A stretch of DNA of 5,245 nucleotides from JTS-RE9 sp964649195 (lineage in GTDB: Bacteria > Planctomycetota > Phycisphaerae > Phycisphaerales > Phycisphaeraceae): positions 1 to 5,245 of the forward strand of contig CAZYPK010000238.1 in assembly GCA_964649195.1 (NCBI GenBank), given 5' to 3'. Each line of letters begins with the position of its first letter. Position 1 is the first letter of the stretch. The translations under genes and the position numbers were made by a program. The notes under the pieces are model-generated. The model ran no database searches, was not told the origin of the DNA, and was given only the letters and a program-made list of their open reading frames with translations. Positions 1-5,200 of this stretch are shown here, one piece after another.

Positions 1-12
1 TTGCTTCGCGCG

Positions 13-54
13 TCTGGGCCGGGGCTTGCGCAAAGCCTCCAGCCCCAGCCACCC
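13..54 (+). repeat. GC-rich hairpin repeat, copy 1
   Basis: This begins CTGGGCCGGGGCTT and ends in CCCCAGCCACCC. The arms GGCCGGGGCT and AGCCCCAGCC are nearly complementary, so the unit can fold into a stem-loop with a loop of about 14 nt. Related units occur at 4130-4172 (opposite strand), 4210-4246 and 5143-5185. The loop (TGCGCAAAGCCTCC) resembles that of the 4210 copy and differs from the other two. Repetition and folding are seen in the sequence; a REP-like origin is inferred. Confidence 0.7.
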
Positions 55-100
55 ATCGCAGAGCTTCCCCCCAGTCCCCATCGCCTCAGCCCCAGCCATC

Positions 101-140
101 ACCCACCACCGCATCGCGCCACCCACCATCGCATCGCCCC
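101..140 (+). repeat. 20-bp tandem duplication in the pyrD leader
   Basis: Two adjacent 20-bp units, 101-120 and 121-140, agree at 18 of 20 positions (core ACCCACCAYCGCATCGC). They lie in a strongly pyrimidine-rich leader that ends 23 bp before the pyrD start codon. No promoter or ribosome-binding site can be recognised in the leader. Whether the duplication has any regulatory role is unknown. Confidence 0.6.
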
Positions 141-163
141 ATTGTTTCTGCTACAAAACCATC

Positions 164-1156
164 ATGACGACGCCTGCGACGCCATCCGTTGCCGCTCCGC
201 CTTCCGCGCCGCCTTGTCTGGCGGTGAATCTGGTCGGGCTGTCGCTGGCCAATCCGATGATGACGGCTTCGGGCACCTGCGGTTATGCCTGTGAATATGG
301 GGATTTTGTGGACCTGTCGCGGCTGGGGGCGTTTGTGACGAAGTCGATTTCGCCGCAGCCTCGCAAGGGGAACGAGGCGTATCGCATCGTCGAGACGCGC
401 GGTGGGATGCTCAACGCCATCGGGCTGGCCAATGTCGGCGTCGATGCGTTTCTGGCGGAGAAGCTGCCGCAGCTCAGGAAGATGCGGGAGACCGGGCCGA
501 GGATCATCGTCAACGCGGTGGGGCACACCATCGATGAATACGTCGAAGCGGCAGGGCGGCTGGCGAAGGAGGAGTGCGTTGACGGCATCGAGCTGAATGT
601 GTCCTGCCCGAATGTGAAGGATGGTCTGGTCTTCGGCACCAATCCGCCGCTGCTTAAGGAACTGGTGTCGCATGTCCGCAAGGCGATGCGGAAGGATTGC
701 CGGCTGATCGTCAAGCTCTCGCCCAACACCGGCGACATCTGCGCCACCGCCGGCGCCGCCATCGAAGGCGGGGCGGAGATTCTGAGCATGATCAACACCT
801 ACAACGGCATGGCCATTGATGTAAACCGGCGCAAGCCCCGCCTGGCCAACGGGTCGGGCGGCATGTCGGGGCCTGCGGTGCGGCCGCTGGCGATCTATCT
901 GGTGTCGCGGGTTTATCGGGAGGTGGCGAAGAAGGCGGGCGTGCCGATCATCGGGATGGGTGGCATCCAGTACTGGCAGGACGCGGCGGAGTTTCTGCTG
1001 GCCGGGGCGACGGGCCTGGCGGTGGGGACCGCGCTGTTTGTCGATCCCGCCACGCCGGTGAAGGTGATCGAAGGCGTGCGGCAGTGGCTGGAGCGGCAGG
1101 GGTGCAGGTCGATTCAGGAAGTGATCGGCACGGTGAAGTTGCCGGGGGATGGGTGA
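164..1156 (+). CDS. pyrD: Dihydroorotate dehydrogenase, class 1B, catalytic subunit
   Basis: This FMN enzyme oxidises dihydroorotate to orotate, the fourth step of de novo pyrimidine synthesis, in the cytoplasm. The 330 residues align along their length with remembered class 1B enzymes such as Bacillus PyrD. Visible hallmarks are TKSISPQPRKGN (59-70), GGMLNAIGLAN (80-90), NVSCPNVKDG (145-154) with probable catalytic base Cys148, VKLSPN (183-188), NTYNGMAID (211-219), SGPAVRP (235-241), and the flavin-phosphate loops GMGGI (264-268) and AVGTA (286-290). The cysteine base and lack of an N-terminal membrane helix exclude class 2. Class 1B enzymes normally pair with PyrK, an iron-sulfur/FAD subunit passing electrons to NAD+; no pyrK is in the window. 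ATG 164 is preferred because the open frame upstream to 26 encodes only Pro/His-rich repeat sequence. GTG 224 would remove a non-conserved tail of about 20 residues and remains possible. No Shine-Dalgarno is seen at either. Confidence 0.95.
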   Translation: MTTPATPSVAAPPSAPPCLAVNLVGLSLANPMMTASGTCGYACEYGDFVDLSRLGAFVTKSISPQPRKGNEAYRIVETRGGMLNAIGLANVGVDAFLAEKLPQLRKMRETGPRIIVNAVGHTIDEYVEAAGRLAKEECVDGIELNVSCPNVKDGLVFGTNPPLLKELVSHVRKAMRKDCRLIVKLSPNTGDICATAGAAIEGGAEILSMINTYNGMAIDVNRRKPRLANGSGGMSGPAVRPLAIYLVSRVYREVAKKAGVPIIGMGGIQYWQDAAEFLLAGATGLAVGTALFVDPATPVKVIEGVRQWLERQGCRSIQEVIGTVKLPGDG

Positions 1157-1220
1157 GGGATTTCGGATTTTGGATTTCGGATTGGGGATTTGAGATCTGA
1201 GATTTGAGATCTGAGATTTG
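1157..1220. repeat. AT-rich GATTT-type repeat tract, left part
   Basis: Beginning directly after the pyrD stop, this tract is built from words such as GATTTCG and GATTTGA. It includes a perfect 14-bp tandem pair, GATTTGAGATCTGA at 1187-1200 and 1201-1214, followed by a third partial unit. Its composition contrasts sharply with the GC-rich genes on both sides. It stops where the 85-bp inverted-repeat element begins and the same style resumes after that element. Frames through it read as Lys-Ser-Gln-Ile-Ser-Asn strings on the minus strand, which are low-complexity artefacts and not protein. Confidence 0.75.
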
Positions 1221-1305
1221 GACTTCCTGAATAACCTCGTGTTCAAGCCGCTTGCGGCGTAGCAATCCCTGGTTTACGGTACATCGGGGGTTATTCAGAA
1301 GTCCC
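1221..1305. repeat. 85-bp MITE-like element with terminal inverted repeats
   Basis: The left end GACTTCCTGAATAACC (1221-1236) is the reverse complement of the right end GGTTATTCAGAAGTC (1289-1303) apart from one extra C. An inner palindrome GCCGCTTGCGGC lies at 1247-1258. The pentamer ATTTG directly abuts both sides (1216-1220 and 1306-1310) and could be a target-site duplication, though ATTTG is common in the flanking tract. The left half recurs in inverse orientation at 5201-5245, matching in 38 of 46 aligned columns. It encodes no protein. A non-autonomous mobile or REP-like element is inferred. Confidence 0.65.
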
Positions 1306-1388
1306 ATTTGATGAGGTGGTTTGAAATTTCAAATTTGAGATTTCGGATTGATTGTTTGAAATTTGAGATTTGGAATTTGAGATTTTCA
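1306..1388. repeat. AT-rich GATTT-type repeat tract, right part
   Basis: This continues the style of 1157-1220 on the far side of the 85-bp element, with several copies of TTTGAGATTT and GAAATTTGAGATTTGG. It contains a perfect 14-bp palindrome, TTTGAAATTTCAAA, at 1320-1333. It ends about 10 bp before the start codon of the metallopeptidase gene, so it must overlap that gene's leader or promoter. No convincing -35/-10 pair could be picked out in it. Confidence 0.7.
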
Positions 1389-1398
1389 GCGATAAACG

Positions 1399-1839
1399 AT
1401 GCTTACTTCCGCCCAGCGACGTCAGTTTGATTTGCTGCTTGATGAGGTCATCGCGCAGTTGCCTGAGCATTACCATGAGTTGCTCGATGAGATTCCGGTG
1501 GTGGTGGAGGATCGTGCCTCGCCGCGGCTGCTGGAGGAACTGGGCATCGATGGGCGGCTCGGCGATTTGTGCGGCCTGCATTCGGGCATCGCGCTGACGA
1601 GGCGGAGCGTGCAGCAGAGCGGCAACCTGCCTGACACGATCATGCTTTTCCGCGAGCCGATCATGCGGCTGGCCGGGGCGCCTTCGCGCGTGACCCGCCG
1701 GTTCGGGGCCGCCCGCGAATCGGCCAAACGCAACGCCACGCAGGCGCTGGAGGATGAAATCCGCATCACGCTGCTGCACGAGATGGGCCACCATTTCGGG
1801 CTTGATGAGGATGATCTGGCCGAGTTGGGCTACGGGTGA
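1399..1839 (+). CDS. Minimal zinc metallopeptidase (Zincin_1 / minigluzincin-like)
   Basis: The 146-residue protein has no signal peptide or membrane segment, so it is probably cytoplasmic. The C-terminal stretch LLHEMGHHFGLDEDDLAEL (125-143) contains the HExxH zinc site: His127 and His131 as ligands and Glu128 as catalytic base. The following HFGL-acidic-LGY ending is typical of the small metallopeptidase family PF06262. The third ligand should be one of the acidic residues at 136-142, but the sequence alone does not settle which. A helical N-terminus (5-30), the segment GLHSGIALTRRS (59-70) and the strand DTIMLFREPIM (79-89) also fit the family. Length is close to the usual 120-150 residues. 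Family substrates are unknown. The start at 1399 is the first ATG after the AT-rich tract; no Shine-Dalgarno is present. The 242-bp gap from pyrD argues against tight co-transcription. Confidence 0.88.
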   Translation: MLTSAQRRQFDLLLDEVIAQLPEHYHELLDEIPVVVEDRASPRLLEELGIDGRLGDLCGLHSGIALTRRSVQQSGNLPDTIMLFREPIMRLAGAPSRVTRRFGAARESAKRNATQALEDEIRITLLHEMGHHFGLDEDDLAELGYG

Positions 1840-1886
1840 AAGGCGCATCTGTTTCGGGAGGTCCCCAAGCCGGCGAAGCCGGAAGC

Positions 1887-2050
1887 TCCAAATCTCAAGA
1901 ACCAAATCTCAACCAAGCTCCAAAAATCAAGCAAGGCATCGAATGGCCTGTCCGTGGACGGCGAGCTTGTGTGCTTCCGCCCTTTGATTTTTTCCGCCTT
2001 GTTTCCGCCTTGTTTGGAGCTTGTTTGAGATTTGGTGATTGTGATTTGGA
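1887..2050. repeat. Long imperfect inverted repeat, 38-nt arms
   Basis: The left arm 1887-1924 (starting TCCAAATCTCAAG, ending AGCTCCAAA) matches the reverse complement of the right arm 2013-2050 at 34 of 38 positions. The arms enclose 88 bp of unrelated sequence. Transcribed, this could form a long hairpin. The words CAAATCTCAA and CAAGCTCCAA recur at 4953-5097, so it belongs to a dispersed family in this genome. No coding capacity is apparent. Confidence 0.7.
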
Positions 2051-2133
2051 CCTTTATTTCCGCGCGCAAATGACGGGATCAGTCCCTAACCTTCGGCCAC
2101 TTCGCGTCAATAGGAGACGAGCCTGCCCGTGCC

Positions 2134-2139
2134 TATAAT
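2134..2139 (+). promoter_or_regulatory. Possible -10 box for the adaptor gene
   Basis: A perfect TATAAT lies 82 bp upstream of the preferred adaptor start, in otherwise GC-rich sequence. At 17-bp spacing the -35 position reads TAGGAG, a poor match to TTGACA. The hexamer is rare in this composition and well placed, so a promoter is plausible. The missing -35 keeps the call tentative. Confidence 0.4.
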
Positions 2140-2220
2140 GAAGTCGGTGGGCGGGCGTTTGGCCGATAGTGGTTGAAAATGGTTTCCGACCGACATCCCC
2201 GACCTCAAGGTTCCAGCACG

Positions 2221-4047
2221 ATGATGAATGAAACGGATTCAACTCGTACCGTTGCGGTTTCGATGGCCGGCGGTTCCCGCCGGCGCGGGGCGGCCACGAA
2301 GGTGATCATCGGGGTGATCCTGGTGGTGACGGCGCTCATCGCCGTGGCCAGCGGCATCTCGACGCTCTCCGATTCCGGCCGCGACGGCGAGGACAGCCCC
2401 GCCTCCTCCAACGCCAGCCCCGAATGGCACACCGTTTCACGCACCAACTTCGACATCATCGTCACTTCCACCGGCGAACTGGACGCCAAGAACAAGCTCT
2501 TCATCCGCAACGAGGTCGAAGGCAAGACCACCATCACCGACATCGTGGATGAAGGCACCCGCGTGTTCAAGGATGATGTGCTGATCCGCCTGGCCGATGA
2601 CACCATCAAGCTTCAGATCGAGGATTCCAAGGAGGCGGTGCAGAAGGCCGAGGCGGACCAGATCGCCAAGGAGCAGACGCTGGCCATCGAAAAGAGCGAG
2701 GCGGAAAGCCTCAAGCGTGCCGATGAGGTCAAGCTCGCGTTGTCGGAACTGGAGTTGGCCAAGTGGCGCGACGGCACGGTGGAGCAGACCAGCCGGAAGT
2801 TGCAACTGGCGCTGGTCGAGGCGGAGGACAACCTGATCATCGCCACCCGCCGGTCGGCGGAGGCGAAGAAGCTGATCGAGGCCCAGTTCATCAGCCGCGA
2901 CGAGTACGACCAGGACATGCTCAAGCTCAAGCAGGCCGAGTCGGCGCTGGAGACCGCGAAGAAGGACATCTTCGTTTACGAACAGTACACCAAGCCCCAG
3001 GAGGAGAAGAAATACACCTCCGATGTGGAGGAGGCCCGGGCTTCGCTCGATCGCACCATCCGCAAGAACACCAGCAAGATCGCCACCGCCGAGGCGAACC
3101 ACCTCAGCGCGGTCCGCTCGCTGGAACTCAAGCAGGAGCGGCTGGCCAAGCTTCAGCAGCAGCTTGAGTTCTGCACCATGCGGGCGCCTTCGGACGGCAT
3201 CGTGGTCTATGCCTCGAGCGTCGGATCGGGCCGCAACCGCCGCAACGAGCCGATCGGCAAGAACCGCGATGCGTTCTACAACGAGAACCTGATCATCCTG
3301 CCTGACACGACGCAGATGATCGCCATTTTGAAGGTCTCCGAATCGCGCATGCCGGACATCGTCGTCGGCCAGAAGGTGACGGTGAACATCGATGCGATGC
3401 GCGGGCGTCCGGTCGATGGCGTGGTGGTGCAGAAGGCGACGATGGCCGAGGAAACCAGCGGGTGGAACAACCCGGACGTTCGGCAGTACGAGGTGCGCGT
3501 CGAACTGCCTCCAAACCTCGGCTCCAGCGGCACCACTGTCACCACGCAAGCCAGGCGGCGCGGCCAGCCCGGCCCGGCGGGGGAGGATGGCCCCGTCGCC
3601 TTGAATCCGGGCATGCGGTGCAACGGGCATATCTTCGTCGATCGGGCGGTCAACGTGCTGGCGGTGCCCATCCATGCCGTCTTCACCGAAGGCCGCGATC
3701 GCTTTGTTTACGTCCCGGCCGACAGAGGCCGGGTCAGGCGAACCGTTGTCCGCATCGGCAAGGCCAACGAAACCTACGTGGAGGTCCGCCAGGGCCTGGC
3801 CGAAGGCGACCGCGTGCTGCTCCGCAAACCCAAGGCGGGCGAAGTGGAAGTGCAGCCCGGTGAGAAAAACACGCAAAACGGAAAGACGGATGCAAAGCCC
3901 GGCGAAAAAACCGGCGAGATGAAATCGCCTGTGAACTCGCAGGCTCCCGAAGGCAATCCGCCGGTCGAGCCAACCGTCCCCTCCCCAAACGGCGGCAAGC
4001 CCGGCACACGCATCAAGCAAAAAGAGACCCCCAAGCAGGCGTTGTAG
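2221..4047 (+). CDS. HlyD/MacA-type periplasmic adaptor (membrane fusion protein)
   Basis: The 608-residue adaptor should link an inner-membrane export pump to an outer-membrane channel. A basic N-terminus precedes one membrane helix (about 27-48). A first lipoyl half (VTSTGELDAKNKLFIRNEVEG onward, 81-127) follows, then a long charged coiled-coil hairpin (about 128-317), the second lipoyl half (CTMRAPSDGIVVY, 318-330), a beta-barrel (about 360-480) and a membrane-proximal domain (about 485-535). At the hairpin midpoint, KKLIEAQFISRDEYD (216-230) resembles the conserved TolC-contacting tip; Leu218 and Ser225 are kept, but the usual Arg position holds Glu214. A Gly/Pro-rich insert (GQPGPAGEDGP, 448-458) interrupts the barrel, and a Lys/Pro/Gly-rich tail follows residue 540. 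It is longer than typical MacA (about 370 residues). ATG 2221 follows a weak AAGG (2207-2210); ATG 2179 or TTG 2173 would add 14-16 residues. No pump gene is adjacent, and downstream is a convergent gene. Confidence 0.9.
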   Translation: MMNETDSTRTVAVSMAGGSRRRGAATKVIIGVILVVTALIAVASGISTLSDSGRDGEDSPASSNASPEWHTVSRTNFDIIVTSTGELDAKNKLFIRNEVEGKTTITDIVDEGTRVFKDDVLIRLADDTIKLQIEDSKEAVQKAEADQIAKEQTLAIEKSEAESLKRADEVKLALSELELAKWRDGTVEQTSRKLQLALVEAEDNLIIATRRSAEAKKLIEAQFISRDEYDQDMLKLKQAESALETAKKDIFVYEQYTKPQEEKKYTSDVEEARASLDRTIRKNTSKIATAEANHLSAVRSLELKQERLAKLQQQLEFCTMRAPSDGIVVYASSVGSGRNRRNEPIGKNRDAFYNENLIILPDTTQMIAILKVSESRMPDIVVGQKVTVNIDAMRGRPVDGVVVQKATMAEETSGWNNPDVRQYEVRVELPPNLGSSGTTVTTQARRRGQPGPAGEDGPVALNPGMRCNGHIFVDRAVNVLAVPIHAVFTEGRDRFVYVPADRGRVRRTVVRIGKANETYVEVRQGLAEGDRVLLRKPKAGEVEVQPGEKNTQNGKTDAKPGEKTGEMKSPVNSQAPEGNPPVEPTVPSPNGGKPGTRIKQKETPKQAL

Positions 4048-4129
4048 GCCATCATTTCAAGAGGCGTCCGCCTCGTCCGAGCCGCGCGGCCCCCCGGAAT
4101 CCCCGGCCCCCTGGAACCTGAAAACTTTT

Positions 4130-4172
4130 GGGTGGCTGGGGCTGAGTCCGCGAAGCCCCGGCCCAGATGCAC
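4130..4172 (-). repeat. GC-rich hairpin repeat, copy 2 (inverted)
   Basis: Read on the minus strand, this 43-bp unit matches 5143-5185 at 40 of 43 positions. The arms GGCTGGGGCT and AGCCCCGGCC can form a strong stem around GAGTCCGCGA. It sits between the convergent adaptor and PH-domain genes, 83 bp after the adaptor stop. A role in ending transcription or protecting the mRNA 3' end is possible, but no T-run follows. Confidence 0.75.
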
Positions 4173-4209
4173 GAACAATGGCCACGTCACGACAGGCTGC
4201 CGGCCCCAC

Positions 4210-4246
4210 GGCCGGGGGTTACGCAGAGCCTTCAGTGCCGGCCACG
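4210..4246 (+). repeat. GC-rich hairpin repeat, copy 3 (diverged)
   Basis: The segment matches copy 1 (from position 18) at about 29 of 37 positions, including the loop-type sequence CGCAGAGCCTTCAG. Its outer arms GGCCGG and CCGGCC are perfectly complementary. It is opposite in orientation to copy 2 and 37 bp away, giving a head-to-head pair like the BIMEs formed by REP sequences. It ends 14 bp before the stop codon of the minus-strand PH-domain gene. Confidence 0.55.
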
Positions 4247-4260
4247 CGCCGAAGGACGGC

Positions 4261-4737
4261 TTACCTGTCGCTTTGGCACTCCTGCACCTTACGTCGGAGT
4301 GCGACAGGATCAGCGATCCATCGGAATATCTGTGTTGTACCGCCAGCGGAAATGCCGACCGATCCGAATCCGAAAATTCGGCCAAGGAACCCTTGGTTAA
4401 TGGACAAGGCATCGATCCTGGGGATCATCTGTTCCACGATGACGCGACGGATGATCCCCGATTTTGCAATCACCCGCAGATTGGTCACGACGAAGACGAT
4501 CGAAATGTATTCGATAAACCGATCGAGAAGTCCGATGAGGGAGATCGCCGCCAACACGATGCCGAAGAAACACCACACTTCTTTCCATCCGCTTCCATCA
4601 TCCTTGAATATTCCAACCAGAAAGAACGCACCTCCCACGGCGATTCCGAACAAGGGAGTGAGGAACATGAACCAATGCCGCGACGCTTCATGGACAATCT
4701 GCTCGTCACGAATCAGGTTGGAAGAGGCATATCCCAT
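4261..4737 (-). CDS. Bacterial PH-domain membrane protein (bPH_2 / YdbS-like)
   Basis: The 158-residue protein has two predicted membrane helices (about 22-44 and 53-71) followed by a C-terminal bacterial PH domain (about 78-155). Family-like features are the opening NLIRDEQIVHEASRHW (7-22), the strand FVVTNLRVIAKSGIIRR (82-98), the segment IPRIDALSINQGFLGRIFGFG (105-125) with its Gly-Arg-hydrophobic-Gly-Gly pattern, GTTQIFRWIADP (133-144) and a final RRKVQE helix. The order matches PF03703 proteins, which sit in the cytoplasmic membrane and have no agreed function. ATG at 4737-4735 is supported by GGAG seven bases upstream, the clearest Shine-Dalgarno in the window. The gene is complete, ends in TAA, and converges on the adaptor gene. 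A perfect 18-bp dyad lies 60-77 bp upstream of the start and could be an operator. Plus-strand frames over this region are shadows. Confidence 0.9.
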   Translation of the reverse strand: MGYASSNLIRDEQIVHEASRHWFMFLTPLFGIAVGGAFFLVGIFKDDGSGWKEVWCFFGIVLAAISLIGLLDRFIEYISIVFVVTNLRVIAKSGIIRRVIVEQMIPRIDALSINQGFLGRIFGFGSVGISAGGTTQIFRWIADPVALRRKVQECQSDR

Positions 4738-4796
4738 GGGGGGTCTCCGTTTCGATCATGACAATTGAACTTGCCGGTTCTAGGCGAAGCAGCGTC

Positions 4797-4814
4797 TTGA
4801 CGCACGCGCGTCAA
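4797..4814. promoter_or_regulatory. Perfect dyad, possible operator of the PH-domain gene
   Basis: TTGACGC and GCGTCAA flank the 4-bp centre ACGC, giving two perfect 7-bp arms. The dyad lies 60-77 bp upstream of the PH-domain start on its coding strand, and one arm reads TTGACG, a -35-like hexamer. The -10 position at 17-bp spacing is TGCTTC, a poor match. Size and symmetry suit a dimeric repressor or activator site, but no regulator gene is nearby. Confidence 0.35.
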
Positions 4815-4952
4815 ATCGGATTGTCGTCCCCATCCCCCGGTGGCCCGCGCCCTTCCGGGCGGGGCTTCTGATTCATCATACGGCGGGCCTGAACGGGAAC
4901 CAAACGCGCAGCAGCACCAGGGGTGCTTAATTCTCGACACCCACTTTGTCGG

Positions 4953-5097
4953 AAGTTCCAAAGGGCAAATCTCAAACTCCAAACAAGCTCCAAGAACAAA
5001 AAACGCATTCAAACAGAATCCGGATTCGGATCGGTTTTGCCTGCTATTGGCTCGCTTTCGAGTTTGTTTGGGATTTGGATTCCGTGATTTGGAGCTT
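4953..5097. repeat. Second long imperfect inverted repeat
   Basis: The left arm 4953-4990 and the reverse complement of the right arm 5060-5097 agree at 26 of 38 positions, strongest at the outer and inner ends (AAGYTCCAAA and CAAACAARCTC). The arm words are shared with the repeat at 1887-2050, while the central segments differ. This makes it a second, more decayed member of that family. No gene lies within it. Confidence 0.55.
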
Positions 5098-5142
5098 TTT
5101 CTGCCGGTGGATCAACAGTCTGAGGTGATGTCGTCATTTTTT

Positions 5143-5185
5143 GTGCGCCTGGGCCGGGGCTTCGCGGACTCAGTCCCAGCCACCC
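5143..5185 (+). repeat. GC-rich hairpin repeat, copy 4
   Basis: The unit matches the minus-strand reading of 4130-4172 at 40 of 43 positions, including the whole loop TTCGCGGACTCAG. The arms GGCCGGGGCT and AGTCCCAGCC retain most pairing. It is followed after 15 bp by the partial 85-bp-type element, so two repeat families are joined here. Confidence 0.75.
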
Positions 5186-5200
5186 GACGCGAACCTGGGG

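Larger units (their letters stand above)
1840..2220. other. Gene-free spacer with inverted repeat and promoter candidate
   Basis: The 381-bp spacer separates the metallopeptidase and adaptor genes. It opens with a short hairpin, CCGGC-GAA-GCCGG (1870-1882), which lacks a following T-run. A long imperfect inverted repeat follows (1887-2050), and between its arms is an 11-bp tandem pair TTTCCGCCTTG at 1991-2012. The stretch 2053-2172 is not repetitive and contains a TATAAT hexamer. Open frames through the spacer (for example GTG 1836 to 2138, overlapping the preceding stop) are translations of the repeat with no protein-like features. Confidence 0.7.

Noticed and set aside
26..163. N-terminal extension of pyrD to an ATG at 26
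   Set aside because: The extra 46 residues are Pro/His/Ser-rich translation of the hairpin and tandem repeats, with no resemblance to dihydroorotate dehydrogenases.
86..1246. Long minus-strand open frame over pyrD
   Set aside because: It is antisense to a clearly conserved enzyme. Its Arg/His/Pro-rich composition is typical of a shadow frame in GC-rich DNA.
948..1307. Minus-strand frame starting MGLLNNP
   Set aside because: It is made of the 85-bp element, the AT-rich tract and the antisense 3' end of pyrD; nothing protein-like is visible.
1157..1388. CRISPR array
   Set aside because: The repeats are 7- and 14-bp words run together without regular unique spacers, and no cas gene is present.
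1836..2138. Plus-strand 100-codon frame overlapping the metallopeptidase stop
   Set aside because: The stop/start overlap looks operon-like, but the translation is simply the inverted repeat and spacer.
3667..3705. Split of the adaptor into two genes near the membrane-proximal domain
   Set aside because: The frame is continuous through 4047 and the domain order is intact, with no frameshift.
2437..4020. 527-codon minus-strand frame
   Set aside because: It is antisense to the adaptor gene, which has clear domains along its whole length. The frame is a codon-bias shadow.
4061..4074. Hairpin GAGGCG-TC-CGCCTC as a terminator of the adaptor gene
   Set aside because: The stem is short and no T-run follows on either strand, so it cannot be called an intrinsic terminator.
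4132..4761. Plus-strand frames of about 200 codons over the PH-domain gene
   Set aside because: The minus strand has a Shine-Dalgarno, membrane helices and family motifs. The plus-strand translations have none and begin in a repeat.
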